Positions 1 through 8,413 are shown, counted from the stretch's first letter. The stretch: 64,000 nucleotides of DNA from CAVRUD01 sp963849635 (GCA_963849635.1 CAWKIA010000041.1:1-64000), one strand, 5' to 3'. A program made the numbers and translations. The notes: generated by a model not told the origin, from the sequence alone.

Positions 1-1871
1 ACCGCGCCGTCGTCCGCAGGTACTTCCGCACCCCAAGGGGCAAAAACACCGCCACGAACGCCAGGGACCAGACGATCGAGACGATTGCCGCGTGCTGCAG
101 GGGCCAGGGGGAGTCGGCGGTGGGGGCGCCGGGGTTGCCGAAGAGGTCGCGGAGGGCGGCGGTGACGGCGCTGATCGGGCTCCAGTCGGCGATCTGGCGG
201 AGGACAGACGGGCATGTTGTCCGTCGGGACGAAGTTGTTGGAGAGGAAGATCAGCGGGAAGAAGACGACGAATCCGAGTGACTGGGCCGATTCGGGGCTA
301 CGGACCGTCAGGCCGACGAACATGCCCGCGCAGCTCATGGCGAAGCCGAAGAGGAGGACCAGGGCGAAGGCGGCTACCGTGTGCCAGAGCCCTTCGTGGG
401 CGCGCCATCCGACTGCCAGGCCGGTGAGGGCCAGGAGGGTCACGCCGAGGCAGGCTTCGAGCATGTCGGAGAGGGTGCGGCCGATCAGGACGGCAGAGCG
501 TGCCATCGGCAGGGCCCGGAAGCGATCGACCAACCCCTTGGACATGTCGTCGGACATGCCGACCGCGGTGCTGTTGATCGTGCCGAAGAGGGTCATCGCG
601 AACATGCCGGCCATCAGGAACTCGCGGTAGTTGCCGCCGGGGATAGCGATGGCGCTGCCGAAGACGTAGCCGAAGAGGACGACGAAGAGGATGGGTTGAA
701 CGGTGACGTCGCTGAGCTTCTCCGGGATGTGGCGGATGTGGGAGAGGTTGCGCCGGGCCACGACCAGGCTATCGAGGATCGCCCAGCGAAATCGCTCGAA
801 TGGAGTCGATGGCGGGACCGGGATCGGGATCGTGCGTTCGAGTGCGATTGCCATTACGCGGCCACCTTTCCGATTGATGCGCGGCCAGACGCGTTCTGCT
901 CGACTGGCGGTGCGTCCGGTGAGCTGGAGGAAGACTTCGTCTAGGGTGGGGCGGCGGAGGCCGAGATCGTCGATCGAGATCGCGGCGGCGTCGAGGTCGC
1001 GGGCGACCCGGACGAGCGAGGTTGCACCGTCGGAGACCGGCGCGGTCAACCGGCGGGTGTGCTCTTCGAGGCGCGGCTCAGACCCCGACTCGCGGGCGAC
1101 GATTGCGATAGCGTCGGCGAGGCGGTCGGCGTCACGGACGATGAGGTCGATCTGCTCGCCGCCTGCGGCCGCCTTCAACTGATCGGGGGAGCCTTCGGCG
1201 ATCACGCGGCCGTGATCGATGACCGCGATCTGGTCGGCCAGGCGGTCAGCCTCATCGAGATACTGGGTCGTGAGAAGGACGGTCGTGCCGTCGGCGACCA
1301 GTTCACCGATCATGTCCCAGACGGCCTGGCGGCTGGCGGGGTCGAGGCCGGTGGTCGGCTCGTCGAGGAAGAGGATCGGCGGGGCGATGACCAGGCTTGC
1401 GGCGAGATCGAGGCGGCGGCGCATGCCGCCGGAGTAGGTCTTGGCGATCCTGCCAGATGCCTCGACCAGGTCGAAGCGGTGGAGGAGATCGTCGGCGCGC
1501 TGCCGAGCGAACTGCCTGGGGAGGTGGTAGAGCTGGCCGATCATCTCCAGGTTGGCCCGGCCGGTGAGCAGTTCGTCGATGGTGGCGTACTGGCCGGCTA
1601 CTCCTATCCGGCAGCGGACCTGCTCGCCGTCGTGGAGGACATCGAAGCCCGCGACCCTGGCCGTGCCGGCGTCGGGTTTGAGGAGCGTGGTGAGGACGCG
1701 GACGAGCGTTGTCTTGCCGGCGCCGTTGGGGCCGAGGAGGCCGAAGATGGTGCCCTGGTTGACACTGAGGTCGATGCCGACGAGCGCGTCGGTGTCGCCG
1801 AAGCGTTTGCGGAGGTTCTGGGTGACGATCGCAGGTTCATGGTTGAGTGAGGGGAACGAAGAGAGGGGCAT
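1..1871 (-). CDS. DrrA/DrrB-like ABC exporter, ATPase and permease in one frame (partial at the window edge)
   Basis: Likely exports a drug or lipid-like compound across the cell membrane. ATPase half (residues 1 to about 335): Walker A GPNGAGKTT near residue 48, signature SGGMRRR near 148, Walker B ILFLDEPTTGLD near 168, and a DrrA-type tail LDEVFLQLTGR. The reading frame then continues without a stop into an ABC-2 permease from Met340 (ATG at 852-854), with hydrophobic spans such as ILFVVLFGYVFGSAIAI. That internal ATG keeps its own AAAGGTGG ribosome site, so the two may be made separately; drrA and drrB are separate genes in most relatives. An extra G in the GGG at 210-212 breaks the frame after VPTDNMP; one base over, the expected C-terminal helix runs to the window edge. 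The start at 1871 has GGAGG eight bases upstream. The divergent TetR gene is the probable regulator. Confidence 0.85.
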   Translation of the reverse strand, partial: MPLSSFPSLNHEPAIVTQNLRKRFGDTDALVGIDLSVNQGTIFGLLGPNGAGKTTLVRVLTTLLKPDAGTARVAGFDVLHDGEQVRCRIGVAGQYATIDELLTGRANLEMIGQLYHLPRQFARQRADDLLHRFDLVEASGRIAKTYSGGMRRRLDLAASLVIAPPILFLDEPTTGLDPASRQAVWDMIGELVADGTTVLLTTQYLDEADRLADQIAVIDHGRVIAEGSPDQLKAAAGGEQIDLIVRDADRLADAIAIVARESGSEPRLEEHTRRLTAPVSDGATSLVRVARDLDAAAISIDDLGLRRPTLDEVFLQLTGRTASRAERVWPRINRKGGRVMAIALERTIPIPVPPSTPFERFRWAILDSLVVARRNLSHIRHIPEKLSDVTVQPILFVVLFGYVFGSAIAIPGGNYREFLMAGMFAMTLFGTINSTAVGMSDDMSKGLVDRFRALPMARSAVLIGRTLSDMLEACLGVTLLALTGLAVGWRAHEGLWHTVAAFALVLLFGFAMSCAGMFVGLTVRSPESAQSLGFVVFFPLIFLSNNFVPTDNMPVCPPPDRRLEPDQRRHRRPPRPLRQPRRPHRRLPLAPAARGNRLDRLVPGVRGGVFAPWGAEVPADDGA

Positions 1872-1927
1872 CGTGAAATTCCTCCGAGCGGAGAGACGTA
1901 GATCCGGCTGACCCGTGCTGTTTATGG

Positions 1928-1974
1928 TACAGTGTACGAGTACAGTACAACGTACGATAGACGTACATCGTACG
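1928..1974. promoter_or_regulatory. GTAC-rich operator between the exporter and the TetR gene
   Basis: The divergent gap holds a perfect inverted repeat, CGTACGAT-N8-ATCGTACG, at 1951-1974. Next to it is a second GTAC-rich block with GTACAGT repeated at 1928 and 1940. Size and symmetry suit a TetR dimer site controlling both genes; binding itself is inferred. Confidence 0.7.
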
Positions 1975-2000
1975 AGTGTCAAGGGGTTGGAGCACGTTTG

Positions 2001-2765
2001 ATGTCGTCAACTGAGAATCAGCGCCCAAAGCGAGGCTTCACCTCGATCTGGCTGCAGCCGGAGCGCACTCCCCGCGGTGCCCAGGCGTCATTGAGCCGGG
2101 GGCAGATCGTCCGCGCCGCGATCGCCATCGCCGACGCCGATGGGTTCGAGGCGATGACCATGCGCAGAGTGGCCGCCGAGCTGGGGGTCGGGACGATGTC
2201 GCTCTACTGGCATGTCCCCAATAAGGACAACCTGCTCGAGCTAATGCGCGACGAGCTGATGGGTGAAGTGGAGATGCCCGATCCACCGTCAGGCGACTGG
2301 CGGGCGGACCTACGCCTCATCGCCTACCAGACGCGGGCTTTCATGAAGCGGCATCCATGGATGCTGGCGATCTTTGCCAGTCTGCCGAGCATTGGCCCGA
2401 ACATGATGCGCCACGCGGACCTCTCGCTCGCCGCCGTCGATGGGCTCGGGCTCGACATGCAGACGATGTTCAGCATCATCAGCGTTGTCGACGATTACAC
2501 GCTGGGATTCACGTTGGGCGAGGTCAATCAGGATGTTGCCCGCCGTGAACTCGGACTCACGCCCGAAGAGCTGCGCGAGCGATGGATTGCGGACATGGAA
2601 CCGTTTACCCGCGACGCGATCGCCACTGGGAAGTACCCCAGGCTTGCCCGGTTAGAAGGCGATCCGTTCGACTTCATGGATACGGACCGGATCTTCGCGT
2701 TTGGCCTGGAGTGCGTCCTCGACGGCGTTGCGGTGCGGATCGAGGCGGTCAGAGACCACTCGTAG
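2001..2765 (+). CDS. TetR/AcrR family transcriptional regulator
   Basis: A 254-residue repressor. The N-terminal TetR helix-turn-helix covers about residues 32-80 (RGQIVRAAIAIADADGFEA, then RRVAAELGVGTMSLYWHV and the KDNLLELM stretch). The rest is a longer TetR C-terminal ligand domain of the tetracycline-repressor type. An upstream ATG at 1932 would read through the operator, so the ATG at 2001 is preferred. It is transcribed away from the exporter gene across a strong inverted repeat, the usual arrangement for a repressor controlling itself and an efflux system. The inducer is unknown. Confidence 0.88.
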   Translation: MSSTENQRPKRGFTSIWLQPERTPRGAQASLSRGQIVRAAIAIADADGFEAMTMRRVAAELGVGTMSLYWHVPNKDNLLELMRDELMGEVEMPDPPSGDWRADLRLIAYQTRAFMKRHPWMLAIFASLPSIGPNMMRHADLSLAAVDGLGLDMQTMFSIISVVDDYTLGFTLGEVNQDVARRELGLTPEELRERWIADMEPFTRDAIATGKYPRLARLEGDPFDFMDTDRIFAFGLECVLDGVAVRIEAVRDHS

Positions 2766-2843
2766 GGGCGCGATTCATCGCGCCCACGTTCCCAATCCGA
2801 ACGCTTGTGGCGGGCAAGCGGGCGCGATGAATCGCGCCCCTAC
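2762..2843. repeat. Inverted repeat of the GTAGGGGCGCGATTCATCG type
   Basis: Two perfect 24-base arms (2762-2785 and 2820-2843) face each other across 34 bases. Each begins or ends with GTAGGGGC and contains an internal palindrome around GCGATTCATCGC. The left arm overlaps the stop codon of the TetR gene. A 10-base tandem duplication (GTTCAGTCCT twice, 2851-2870) follows. It resembles a REP or MITE-like unit and may also act as a terminator between the converging genes. Confidence 0.75.
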
Positions 2844-2862
2844 AAGCGTTGTTCAGTCCTGT

Positions 2863-3756
2863 TCAGTCCTCTGGAGTCGGGGTCGCCGACGGGCGGGCCG
2901 CCCGCGGTGTGCCCGCCCCGGCGGACGAGCCGGTGGCGGTTACGCGCGGGGTGGCTCGTGGGGTTGCGGCGGGAGTGGCCGCGGGTTCGCTACCTTCCGG
3001 GGTGTCGCCGATGCGGATCAGGTCGCCGCTGCCGGAGATATCCTGGTTGATCACGGGGTCGCCGTAGTACTCAACAGTGCCGCTGCCGTTAATCTCGACA
3101 TCCAGCGTATCGGAGATGTTCAGGGTGACATCGCCGGAACCGCTGACGTCAACCCGAGCGGTGCGGCCGGCGAGGTTGTCGGCGTGAATCCGGCCGGAGC
3201 CGTCGATGTCGATCTCCTGATTGGTGGCGGTGCCGTCCGCGTCGATATCACCGGAGCCCTCAATGTCCAACGTGAGGGTATCGACATCGAGGTTGATCAG
3301 GGTCACATCGCCTGAGCCGGCGATTGACACCGAGAGCGCGTCGCCGGTGACACCGGTAGCTTCGATGTCGCTGGAGCCGGACATATCGATGTTGACGAGC
3401 TCGGGCAGGGTCAGTTCGACCAGGACGTCTTCGGTGGGGTTGACCCGCCAGGCGCTGATCCCGTTTCCGTCTCCCCAGAAGATTTTGAGCTTCTCGCCGT
3501 CGATCTCGGTGGTGAGCTCTTCGACGATGTTGTCGTCGGAGGTGATCGAGAGCGATTCCTGCGATCCCCGGGTGACGACGACCCGGTAATTGCCGCCTTC
3601 CATGTCGATGGAGCGGACGTTCGCCACCGCGCGATCTTCGGTGATGATCGTGCCGGACCCATCGATCTTGTTCTGGTCCAGCGCGAAGATCGCCACACCG
3701 GCGCAGGCGCCGCCGAGCACCACCGTGATGAGGGCCGTAATCAAGACGATCCGCAC
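2863..3756 (-). CDS. Membrane-anchored DUF2807 (head GIN domain) protein
   Basis: About 297 residues. One N-terminal membrane segment (VLITALITVVLGGACAGVAI) is followed by an extracytoplasmic domain of repeated beta turns such as SGSSDIEATG, AGSGDVTLI, EGSGDIDADG and SGSGDVTLN. That is the repetitive beta-solenoid pattern of DUF2807 proteins, whose function is unknown. The last 45 residues are a low-complexity Ala/Thr/Pro tail. GTG at 3756 with AAGGTAGG upstream is the preferred start; a TTG at 3810 would add 18 residues. It converges on the TetR gene across an inverted repeat. Confidence 0.8.
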   Translation of the reverse strand: MRIVLITALITVVLGGACAGVAIFALDQNKIDGSGTIITEDRAVANVRSIDMEGGNYRVVVTRGSQESLSITSDDNIVEELTTEIDGEKLKIFWGDGNGISAWRVNPTEDVLVELTLPELVNIDMSGSSDIEATGVTGDALSVSIAGSGDVTLINLDVDTLTLDIEGSGDIDADGTATNQEIDIDGSGRIHADNLAGRTARVDVSGSGDVTLNISDTLDVEINGSGTVEYYGDPVINQDISGSGDLIRIGDTPEGSEPAATPAATPRATPRVTATGSSAGAGTPRAARPSATPTPED

Positions 3757-3871
3757 CGTCAAACCTACCTTTGCGTACGCGCGTCGATTCAGCCATCGCG
3801 CCGGGTCCAATTGGACTGCACGGCGTTTGGGCCATTATGCCCCGAGTCGTGAGACGAGAGACGTGAGGGGA

Positions 3872-4888
3872 CTAGATCAGGATGGGGCCTGAGTTTGGTT
3901 CGATGTCGAGAGAGCGGCGTGCGGCGAGAGCAACCTGGACGGCTCGGCGGGCATCGGCCGTGGTGGCCCGCTCGGCGGCCCGGCCGGATCGAACGCATTC
4001 AATGAAATAGGCGCACTCGGCGGTGTAGGGGTCAGCCTGGGGGGCATCCAGCCGGATCGGATCGCCACTCTCGGGGTAGAGGATCAGGTCGTTGACGCCG
4101 GCCCCCATCTCGACGCTGCGGCCCCCGGCCCGGAAATGATACTCGATGGCTCCGCGCTCGCAGAGCACCTGGAGCGAGGAGGAGAACGGGTAGGACTCGG
4201 GCATGGTCATGCCGCCATCGACGACCGCGGAGGCATTGCCGTAGTCGATCAGCACCTGCGTCTGGTCCCAGCCGCCGGAGCGGGCGTTCTTGTGCCCGCG
4301 GCAGACGACTGATTTCGGGGATCCGAAGAGCCAGTTCAGCGCGTCGTAATCGTGGATCATCATGTCGACGACGGCGCCGCCGGTGATGTCGGAGCGGGCG
4401 AACAGCTCGGACCAGGCAGGAAACGGTTGCCGCCGCGTGGCCACAGCCGAGAGTGGGCGACCCAGGTCGCCGCCGGTGACGATGCGCTGAAGTTCGACAT
4501 ACTCCGGCCAGAAGCGAAGCACATGGGCGACCATCACGACCCTGTCTGTCTGCGCCGCGGCATCGACCAGGGCATCCGCGTCGGCGAGGGTTAGCGCCAG
4601 CGGTTTTTCGACCAGGACGTGTTTGCCGGCCGCGAGGGCGGCTTCGGTCGCCGTTCGGTGTTCCGGCGTGGGCAGGCAGATGTCGATGGCATCGACCGAT
4701 GAGTCGGAGAGCACCCGGTCGAGGTCGTCAGTCCAGACGGTGCCGAGGTCAGTTGCGAGTGGCTCCGCCCGGGTGCCGCTGCGGGCGTAGATCGCCGCGA
4801 CCTCGACGCCAGGCATACCACCGTAGGCGCGGGCGTGGGTTCCGCCCATGAAACCGGCTCCAAGAACGGCGATGCGGACGGACCTCAC
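3872..4888 (-). CDS. Gfo/Idh/MocA family NAD(P)-dependent oxidoreductase
   Basis: A 338-residue dehydrogenase of the glucose-fructose oxidoreductase / inositol dehydrogenase family. The Rossmann motif VLGAGFMGG lies near residue 8 and the family motif VEKPLALT near residue 93, followed by the alpha/beta substrate domain with DMMIHDYDALNW. Members oxidise sugars or polyols. The neighbouring isomerase (5025-5879) suggests a sugar or inositol catabolic pair. The only usable start, GTG at 4888, lies inside an intergenic repeat whose purine-rich stretch serves as ribosome-binding site. Confidence 0.88.
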   Translation of the reverse strand: MRSVRIAVLGAGFMGGTHARAYGGMPGVEVAAIYARSGTRAEPLATDLGTVWTDDLDRVLSDSSVDAIDICLPTPEHRTATEAALAAGKHVLVEKPLALTLADADALVDAAAQTDRVVMVAHVLRFWPEYVELQRIVTGGDLGRPLSAVATRRQPFPAWSELFARSDITGGAVVDMMIHDYDALNWLFGSPKSVVCRGHKNARSGGWDQTQVLIDYGNASAVVDGGMTMPESYPFSSSLQVLCERGAIEYHFRAGGRSVEMGAGVNDLILYPESGDPIRLDAPQADPYTAECAYFIECVRSGRAAERATTADARRAVQVALAARRSLDIEPNSGPILI

Positions 4889-5020
4889 CCCCTACCCCCC
4901 TCTCCTCTGCGGAGGAGAGGGCCGTCAGGCGACGCCACTTCCACCTCTCCCCCTCACGGCGTCAGACGTGTCCCCCTCAAAGCTTTAGCTTTGTCCCCCA
5001 CAGGGCGCTAGCCCTGTCCT
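4881..5020. repeat. Composite intergenic repeat (GACCTCACCCCC family)
   Basis: Begins GACCTCACCCCCTACCCCC, then a hairpin CTCTCCTCTGC/GGAGGAGAG, then shorter palindromes CAAAGCTTTAGCTTTG and ACAGGGCGCTAGCCCTGT. The first part recurs at 32479-32610 and 60166-60204. Its left end overlaps the start codon of the oxidoreductase. Confidence 0.65.
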
Positions 5021-5024
5021 CCTC

Positions 5025-5879
5025 CTAAGGTGCTGGGACGAACTGGCGGACGAAGCGGACGGATTCGGCGACAGCCTCGTTGACGTCGTCAAGAGGGGGC
5101 CAGGGGTCGCCCTGGAACTCGATCTCGATCGAGCATGGGCCGGTGAAGCCGGATGCGTCGGCGACTTCGAAGAGGGCGCCGAAGTCGATCTCGCCCGTAC
5201 CGACGGCCGGGAAGTTCCACTCGCCCGCCCCGCCGATCTTGTCTTTGACGTGCATGTGGGCCAGGTGATCGACGGCGGCGGCGATATCGGCTTCCGGCCG
5301 GGTGTCGCCGTAGAAGATGACATTGCCGGGGTCGTAGTTGATGCCGACGTTCGGCTTGCCGATGTCGCGGATCAGGTCGGCGGCAATCGCGCCGGTGGCG
5401 AGGAGGCCGCCGTGGGTCTCGAGGCAGATCGTGATCCCCATGGTGGCCGCCTCATCGGCCAGAGGGCCGATGCGCTCCAGGAAGCGGACGCGCTGCTCCT
5501 CCAGGTCGCCGGCGGAGGAGGCATCGTGGCCGCCCGTGCTGGTGGTGACGTAGGCGATTCCGAGGGCGTGGGCCAGAGTTAAGGCCTTGCGGAACTCGAC
5601 GACGCCAGCGTCGCTGACGAGGTCGGAGTGACCGCTAAAGCTGATCGCGGTCAAGCCGTGTTGGGCGAGGAGGGAACGGACGTTGTCGAGGCTGGCTTCG
5701 TTGGCGTCGCGGGAGACGTGCTCGCTCCAGCCGGGGACGGAGGTAAGTTCGACGCTCGTCGCGCCCGCGGCGGCGATCCCTGCCAGCGCCTCCTCCAGGG
5801 TGTAGGGATGATAGGTGTTGGTCGACACCGCCAAGCGATCGATCTGGGCGGCTGTCGTAGGACTGGCTGGGTCCACCAT
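5025..5879 (-). CDS. Sugar phosphate isomerase/epimerase (xylose isomerase-like TIM barrel)
   Basis: A 284-residue AP-endonuclease-2/xylose-isomerase-type TIM barrel. Metal-ligand positions are visible in ICLETHGG, NVGINYDPGN, LAHMHVKDK and CSIEIEFQG, the usual Glu, Asp/Asn, His and Glu set. Members interconvert ketoses or process inositol and sugar-acid intermediates with a divalent metal. It lies directly upstream of, and on the same strand as, the Gfo/Idh/MocA dehydrogenase, so the two probably act on one sugar. Start ATG at 5879 with GAGGAG upstream. The exact substrate cannot be read from the sequence. Confidence 0.85.
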   Translation of the reverse strand: MVDPASPTTAAQIDRLAVSTNTYHPYTLEEALAGIAAAGATSVELTSVPGWSEHVSRDANEASLDNVRSLLAQHGLTAISFSGHSDLVSDAGVVEFRKALTLAHALGIAYVTTSTGGHDASSAGDLEEQRVRFLERIGPLADEAATMGITICLETHGGLLATGAIAADLIRDIGKPNVGINYDPGNVIFYGDTRPEADIAAAVDHLAHMHVKDKIGGAGEWNFPAVGTGEIDFGALFEVADASGFTGPCSIEIEFQGDPWPPLDDVNEAVAESVRFVRQFVPAP

Positions 5880-6034
5880 CTGGCGTCGACTCCTCCTTGA
5901 GCGTGGAACAGGCGGATCCGGGCGCGGTCATCGCCTGGCGACGGGGATTCTGCATCGTGCGCGGTGCGGACCAGCCCCGTTGCCGAACCATCCGCGCACG
6001 ACACGGGGCGATCTTACCGCAGTTCAGAGACAGC

Positions 6035-6158
6035 CCTCACCCCGGCGCTTCGCGCCACCCCTCTCCCCTGACGGGGGAGAAGGGACGAAATGGGCGCGTG
6101 TGCCCGGGGAAAGCTCCCCCCTCCCGCGCACGGGAGAGGGGGCCGGGGGGTGAGGGCC
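6035..6158. repeat. Intergenic repeat of the CCTCACCCCGGCGC type
   Basis: An imperfect palindromic unit bounded by CCCTCACCCC and GGGGGTGAGGG, with inner arms CCTCTCCC/GGGAGAGG. A related copy lies at 19375-19545. It sits in the gap upstream of the isomerase. Confidence 0.55.
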
Positions 6159-6162
6159 TTAC

Positions 6163-6536
6163 TCACGTCTCAAAGTCGTCGAACCACTTTCGGCCCGGGC
6201 GGAATTGCATGTATTCGATGAAAAGGCCGTCTTCAATGGTGAAGGCGACGGTTGCGAATGGCGGGTCGCCGACGTCGAAGGGTTGGAGGTAGATCTCCTT
6301 GCCTTCGAGGTGGGAGGCCAGTTCGTCCACGGCATAGGCAATGTGGGGGGCTTCCATGAAGGCTTCGCTGATCGGGCTGTCAGGTGTCGTAGCGCAAGGT
6401 ATTCGATGCGCTGCGGGTGGTGGGCGGGATTTGTGACCCAGCACTTGCTCGGCGGAACCCGGTGCTCCTTGGGTTGCTGGTCGTAGGCGCGCAAGCCGAC
6501 GTGGTGGAAATGCTTGCGCGGGGGCGAATCCGGCAT
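6163..6536 (-). CDS. VOC (glyoxalase-like) family protein, frameshifted
   Basis: About 123 residues once repaired. The N-terminal frame gives MPDSPPRKHFHHVGLRAYDQ and a stretch ending in PQRIEYL; another frame continues with PDSPISEAF, then PHIAYAVDELASHLEG, and ends with DGLFIEYMQF. The FHHVGLR start, the His in PHIAYAV and the final Glu in FIEYMQF are typical metal-binding positions of a vicinal-oxygen-chelate domain. One or two small indels near 6385-6400 separate the frames. The substrate is unknown. The gene may be genuinely broken or mis-sequenced. Confidence 0.6.
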
Positions 6537-6565
6537 AGCTGGTCCTCTATCAATGCGACCCCAGG

Positions 6566-6633
6566 GTAGGGGCAGGGCTTGCCCTGTCCGGCCACGCATT
6601 CGCGGCATTGGACAGGGCAAGCCCTGCCCCTAC
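6566..6633. repeat. Inverted repeat of the GTAGGGGCAGGGCTTGCCCT type
   Basis: Perfect 24-base arms at 6566-6589 and 6610-6633 across a 20-base spacer. They share the outer GTAGGGGC...GCCCCTAC with the repeat at 2762-2843 but carry a different inner palindrome. A second, slightly diverged copy lies at 7054-7122 and borders a tandem duplication. Confidence 0.8.
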
Positions 6634-6660
6634 CGGGGGTGGATCGGGAGTTGCGTACTG

Positions 6661-7043
6661 CTAGGCGCCCGCGCCTTCCGGCTCCGGCACGGCGGCGTAC
6701 TCCGGCGTGAGCTCGTAGGCCAGGGCATCGGCTTTGACCTGCTCGACGTCGAAGTCGTTGGCGCCGGGGATGTAGTCGTTCTTGCAGATGTCCTCGGCGC
6801 TGATATCGCGCGTCAGCTGGCCGATCTCCTTGATCGTATCCAGGAAGAGCTGCCAGGAGGTCATGTCGTGCCAGCCCCAGCCTGGCGAGTGGCCCAGTCG
6901 CCCCGGAAGATCAGGGCACTGCACATCGAATCGAGGGCGATGGTTATCGGGGAAGGTGGCGTTGAGCGCCGCGGAGATTCGGGCGCATTCATGGTGATCT
7001 GGGTGGCGGCGCGCGGGTTCTGGTGCCCGAATTCCAGCCCCAT
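6661..7043 (-). pseudogene. Damaged tandem copy of the 3' end of the ABC substrate-binding gene
   Basis: This stretch repeats 7150-7543, the last 130 or so codons of the next gene, at an offset of 489 bases including the flanking inverted repeat. The reading frame is broken several times, because the copy is about 11 bases shorter through scattered small deletions. The last intact stretch reads GWHDMTSWQLFLDTIKEIG through to PEPEGAGA, with one Ala-to-Thr change. It has no start codon or leader. It is either a decayed duplication or an assembly artefact in which low-quality reads were added as an extra copy. Confidence 0.75.
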
Positions 7044-7053
7044 CGCCTATCTG

Positions 7054-7122
7054 GTAGTGGCAGGGCTTGCCCTGCCCAAGGCCGCGAATGCGTGGCACGG
7101 ACAGGGCAAGCCCTGCCCCTAC
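7054..7122. repeat. Second GTAGGGGCAGGGCTTGCCCT-type inverted repeat
   Basis: Left arm 7054-7077 (one T replaces G in GTAGTGGC), right arm 7099-7122. Together with the copy at 6566-6633 it marks the two ends of the duplicated segment, which suggests recombination or misassembly between repeat arms. Confidence 0.75.
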
Positions 7123-7149
7123 CGGGGGTGGATCGGGAGTTACGTACTG

Positions 7150-8313
7150 CTAGGCGCCCGCGCCTTCCGGCTCCGGCACGGCGGCGTACTCCGGCGCGAG
7201 CTCGTAGGCCAGGGCGTCGGCCTTGACCTGCTCGACGTCGAAGTCGTTGGCGCCGGGGATGTAGTCGTTCTTGCAGATGTCCTCGGCGCTGATATCGCGC
7301 GTCAGCTGGCCGATCTCCTTGATCGTGTCCAGGAAGAGCTGCCAGGAGGTCATGTCGTGCCAGCCCCAGCCCTGGCGAGTGGCCCAGTCGCCCCGGAAGA
7401 TCAGGGCGCCCTGCCACATCGAATCGAGGGCGATGGCCTTATCCGGGAAGGTGGCGTTGAGCGCCGCGGAGATGTCGGGCGCATTCATGGTGATCTGGGT
7501 GGCGGCGCGCGGGTTCTGGTGCCCGAATTCCAGCCCCATCGCCCAGCCGCGCAGATAGCGAGTGTAGAGATCGGCGAGCGCCGTGTCCTCGAAGTCGGAG
7601 CGGCGGATCTGGAAAGAGTTGGAGGGGAACTTGGACCACTCCTTGCCCAGGATGTAGTCGTAGGCCAGACCCCGCGCGGTCCAGTCCGCGCGCAGCCCTT
7701 CCCAGCAGAGCGCGGCGTCGGCCTGCCCCTCGGCCACCGCCTGTGGCCAGGCGGCGCCGACGGGGACGTACCGGATGGTGGCGATGTCGACGCCGGCCTG
7801 GGCGAACATCGGGTCGGTGATCGAGGACCAGCCGGCGTCGCCGAGGGCGATCGTCTTGCCGCCGAGTTGGGCGACCTCGGTGATCTCCGAGCCCTGCGGC
7901 ACGGCGAAGTCGAAGGTGTCCTGGGCCACCTCATGGAAGACCGAGACCAGGTCGATGCCCGCCTCGATGCCGAGGGAGAAGACGCCGGGCGAGACGAATG
8001 ACATGTCCGCCTGGCCCTCGGCGACCGCCTTGGAGCTGGAGGTCGCTTCGAGGATGGCCGGCAGGATCTCGGTCTCGATGTCGCCGAAGTAGCCCATCTC
8101 CTTGGCGACCCAGTAGCCGTAGTCGTCGAGCACCTCGAGGGTGCCGCGCGGCGAGACCCAAACGATCTTGTTGCCCTCTGGCTGGGCGGCAGCGCGCAGG
8201 ACGCCGCGCGAGGCCAGCGGAGCCGCCAACCCGAGCGCGGCGGCGCCCTGGACGAACCGTCGTCGCGACGTGCCGCGGCCAGCCAGGGTTTCGAACCGTT
8301 CGATTCGTGTCAT
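7150..8313 (-). CDS. ABC transporter substrate-binding protein (NrtA/SsuA/TauA type)
   Basis: A 387-residue exported binding protein of the NMT1/SsuA fold. The leader has a Tat motif (GTSRRRFVQGAAALG) followed by Ala-rich sequence to about residue 43. The mature part contains KAVAEGQADMSFV and AVAEGQADAALCWEG, both typical of this family, which carries sulfonates, taurine, nitrate, riboflavin or pyrimidine precursors. It is the last gene of an operon with a permease (8445-9299) and an ATPase (9360-10277), a complete importer. ATG at 8313 with GAAGGAG is preferred over an upstream ATG at 8388. The ligand cannot be assigned. Confidence 0.87.
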   Translation of the reverse strand: MTRIERFETLAGRGTSRRRFVQGAAALGLAAPLASRGVLRAAAQPEGNKIVWVSPRGTLEVLDDYGYWVAKEMGYFGDIETEILPAILEATSSSKAVAEGQADMSFVSPGVFSLGIEAGIDLVSVFHEVAQDTFDFAVPQGSEITEVAQLGGKTIALGDAGWSSITDPMFAQAGVDIATIRYVPVGAAWPQAVAEGQADAALCWEGLRADWTARGLAYDYILGKEWSKFPSNSFQIRRSDFEDTALADLYTRYLRGWAMGLEFGHQNPRAATQITMNAPDISAALNATFPDKAIALDSMWQGALIFRGDWATRQGWGWHDMTSWQLFLDTIKEIGQLTRDISAEDICKNDYIPGANDFDVEQVKADALAYELAPEYAAVPEPEGAGA

Positions 8314-8413
8314 CCGAGCTTCTCCTTCTACCCTGGGCTCCTCACGGAACCCGTGTGATACCGAACGACACCGTCCGGCAGACCCCATTGCCCCGTACTA
8401 CGCTGCGATCACT

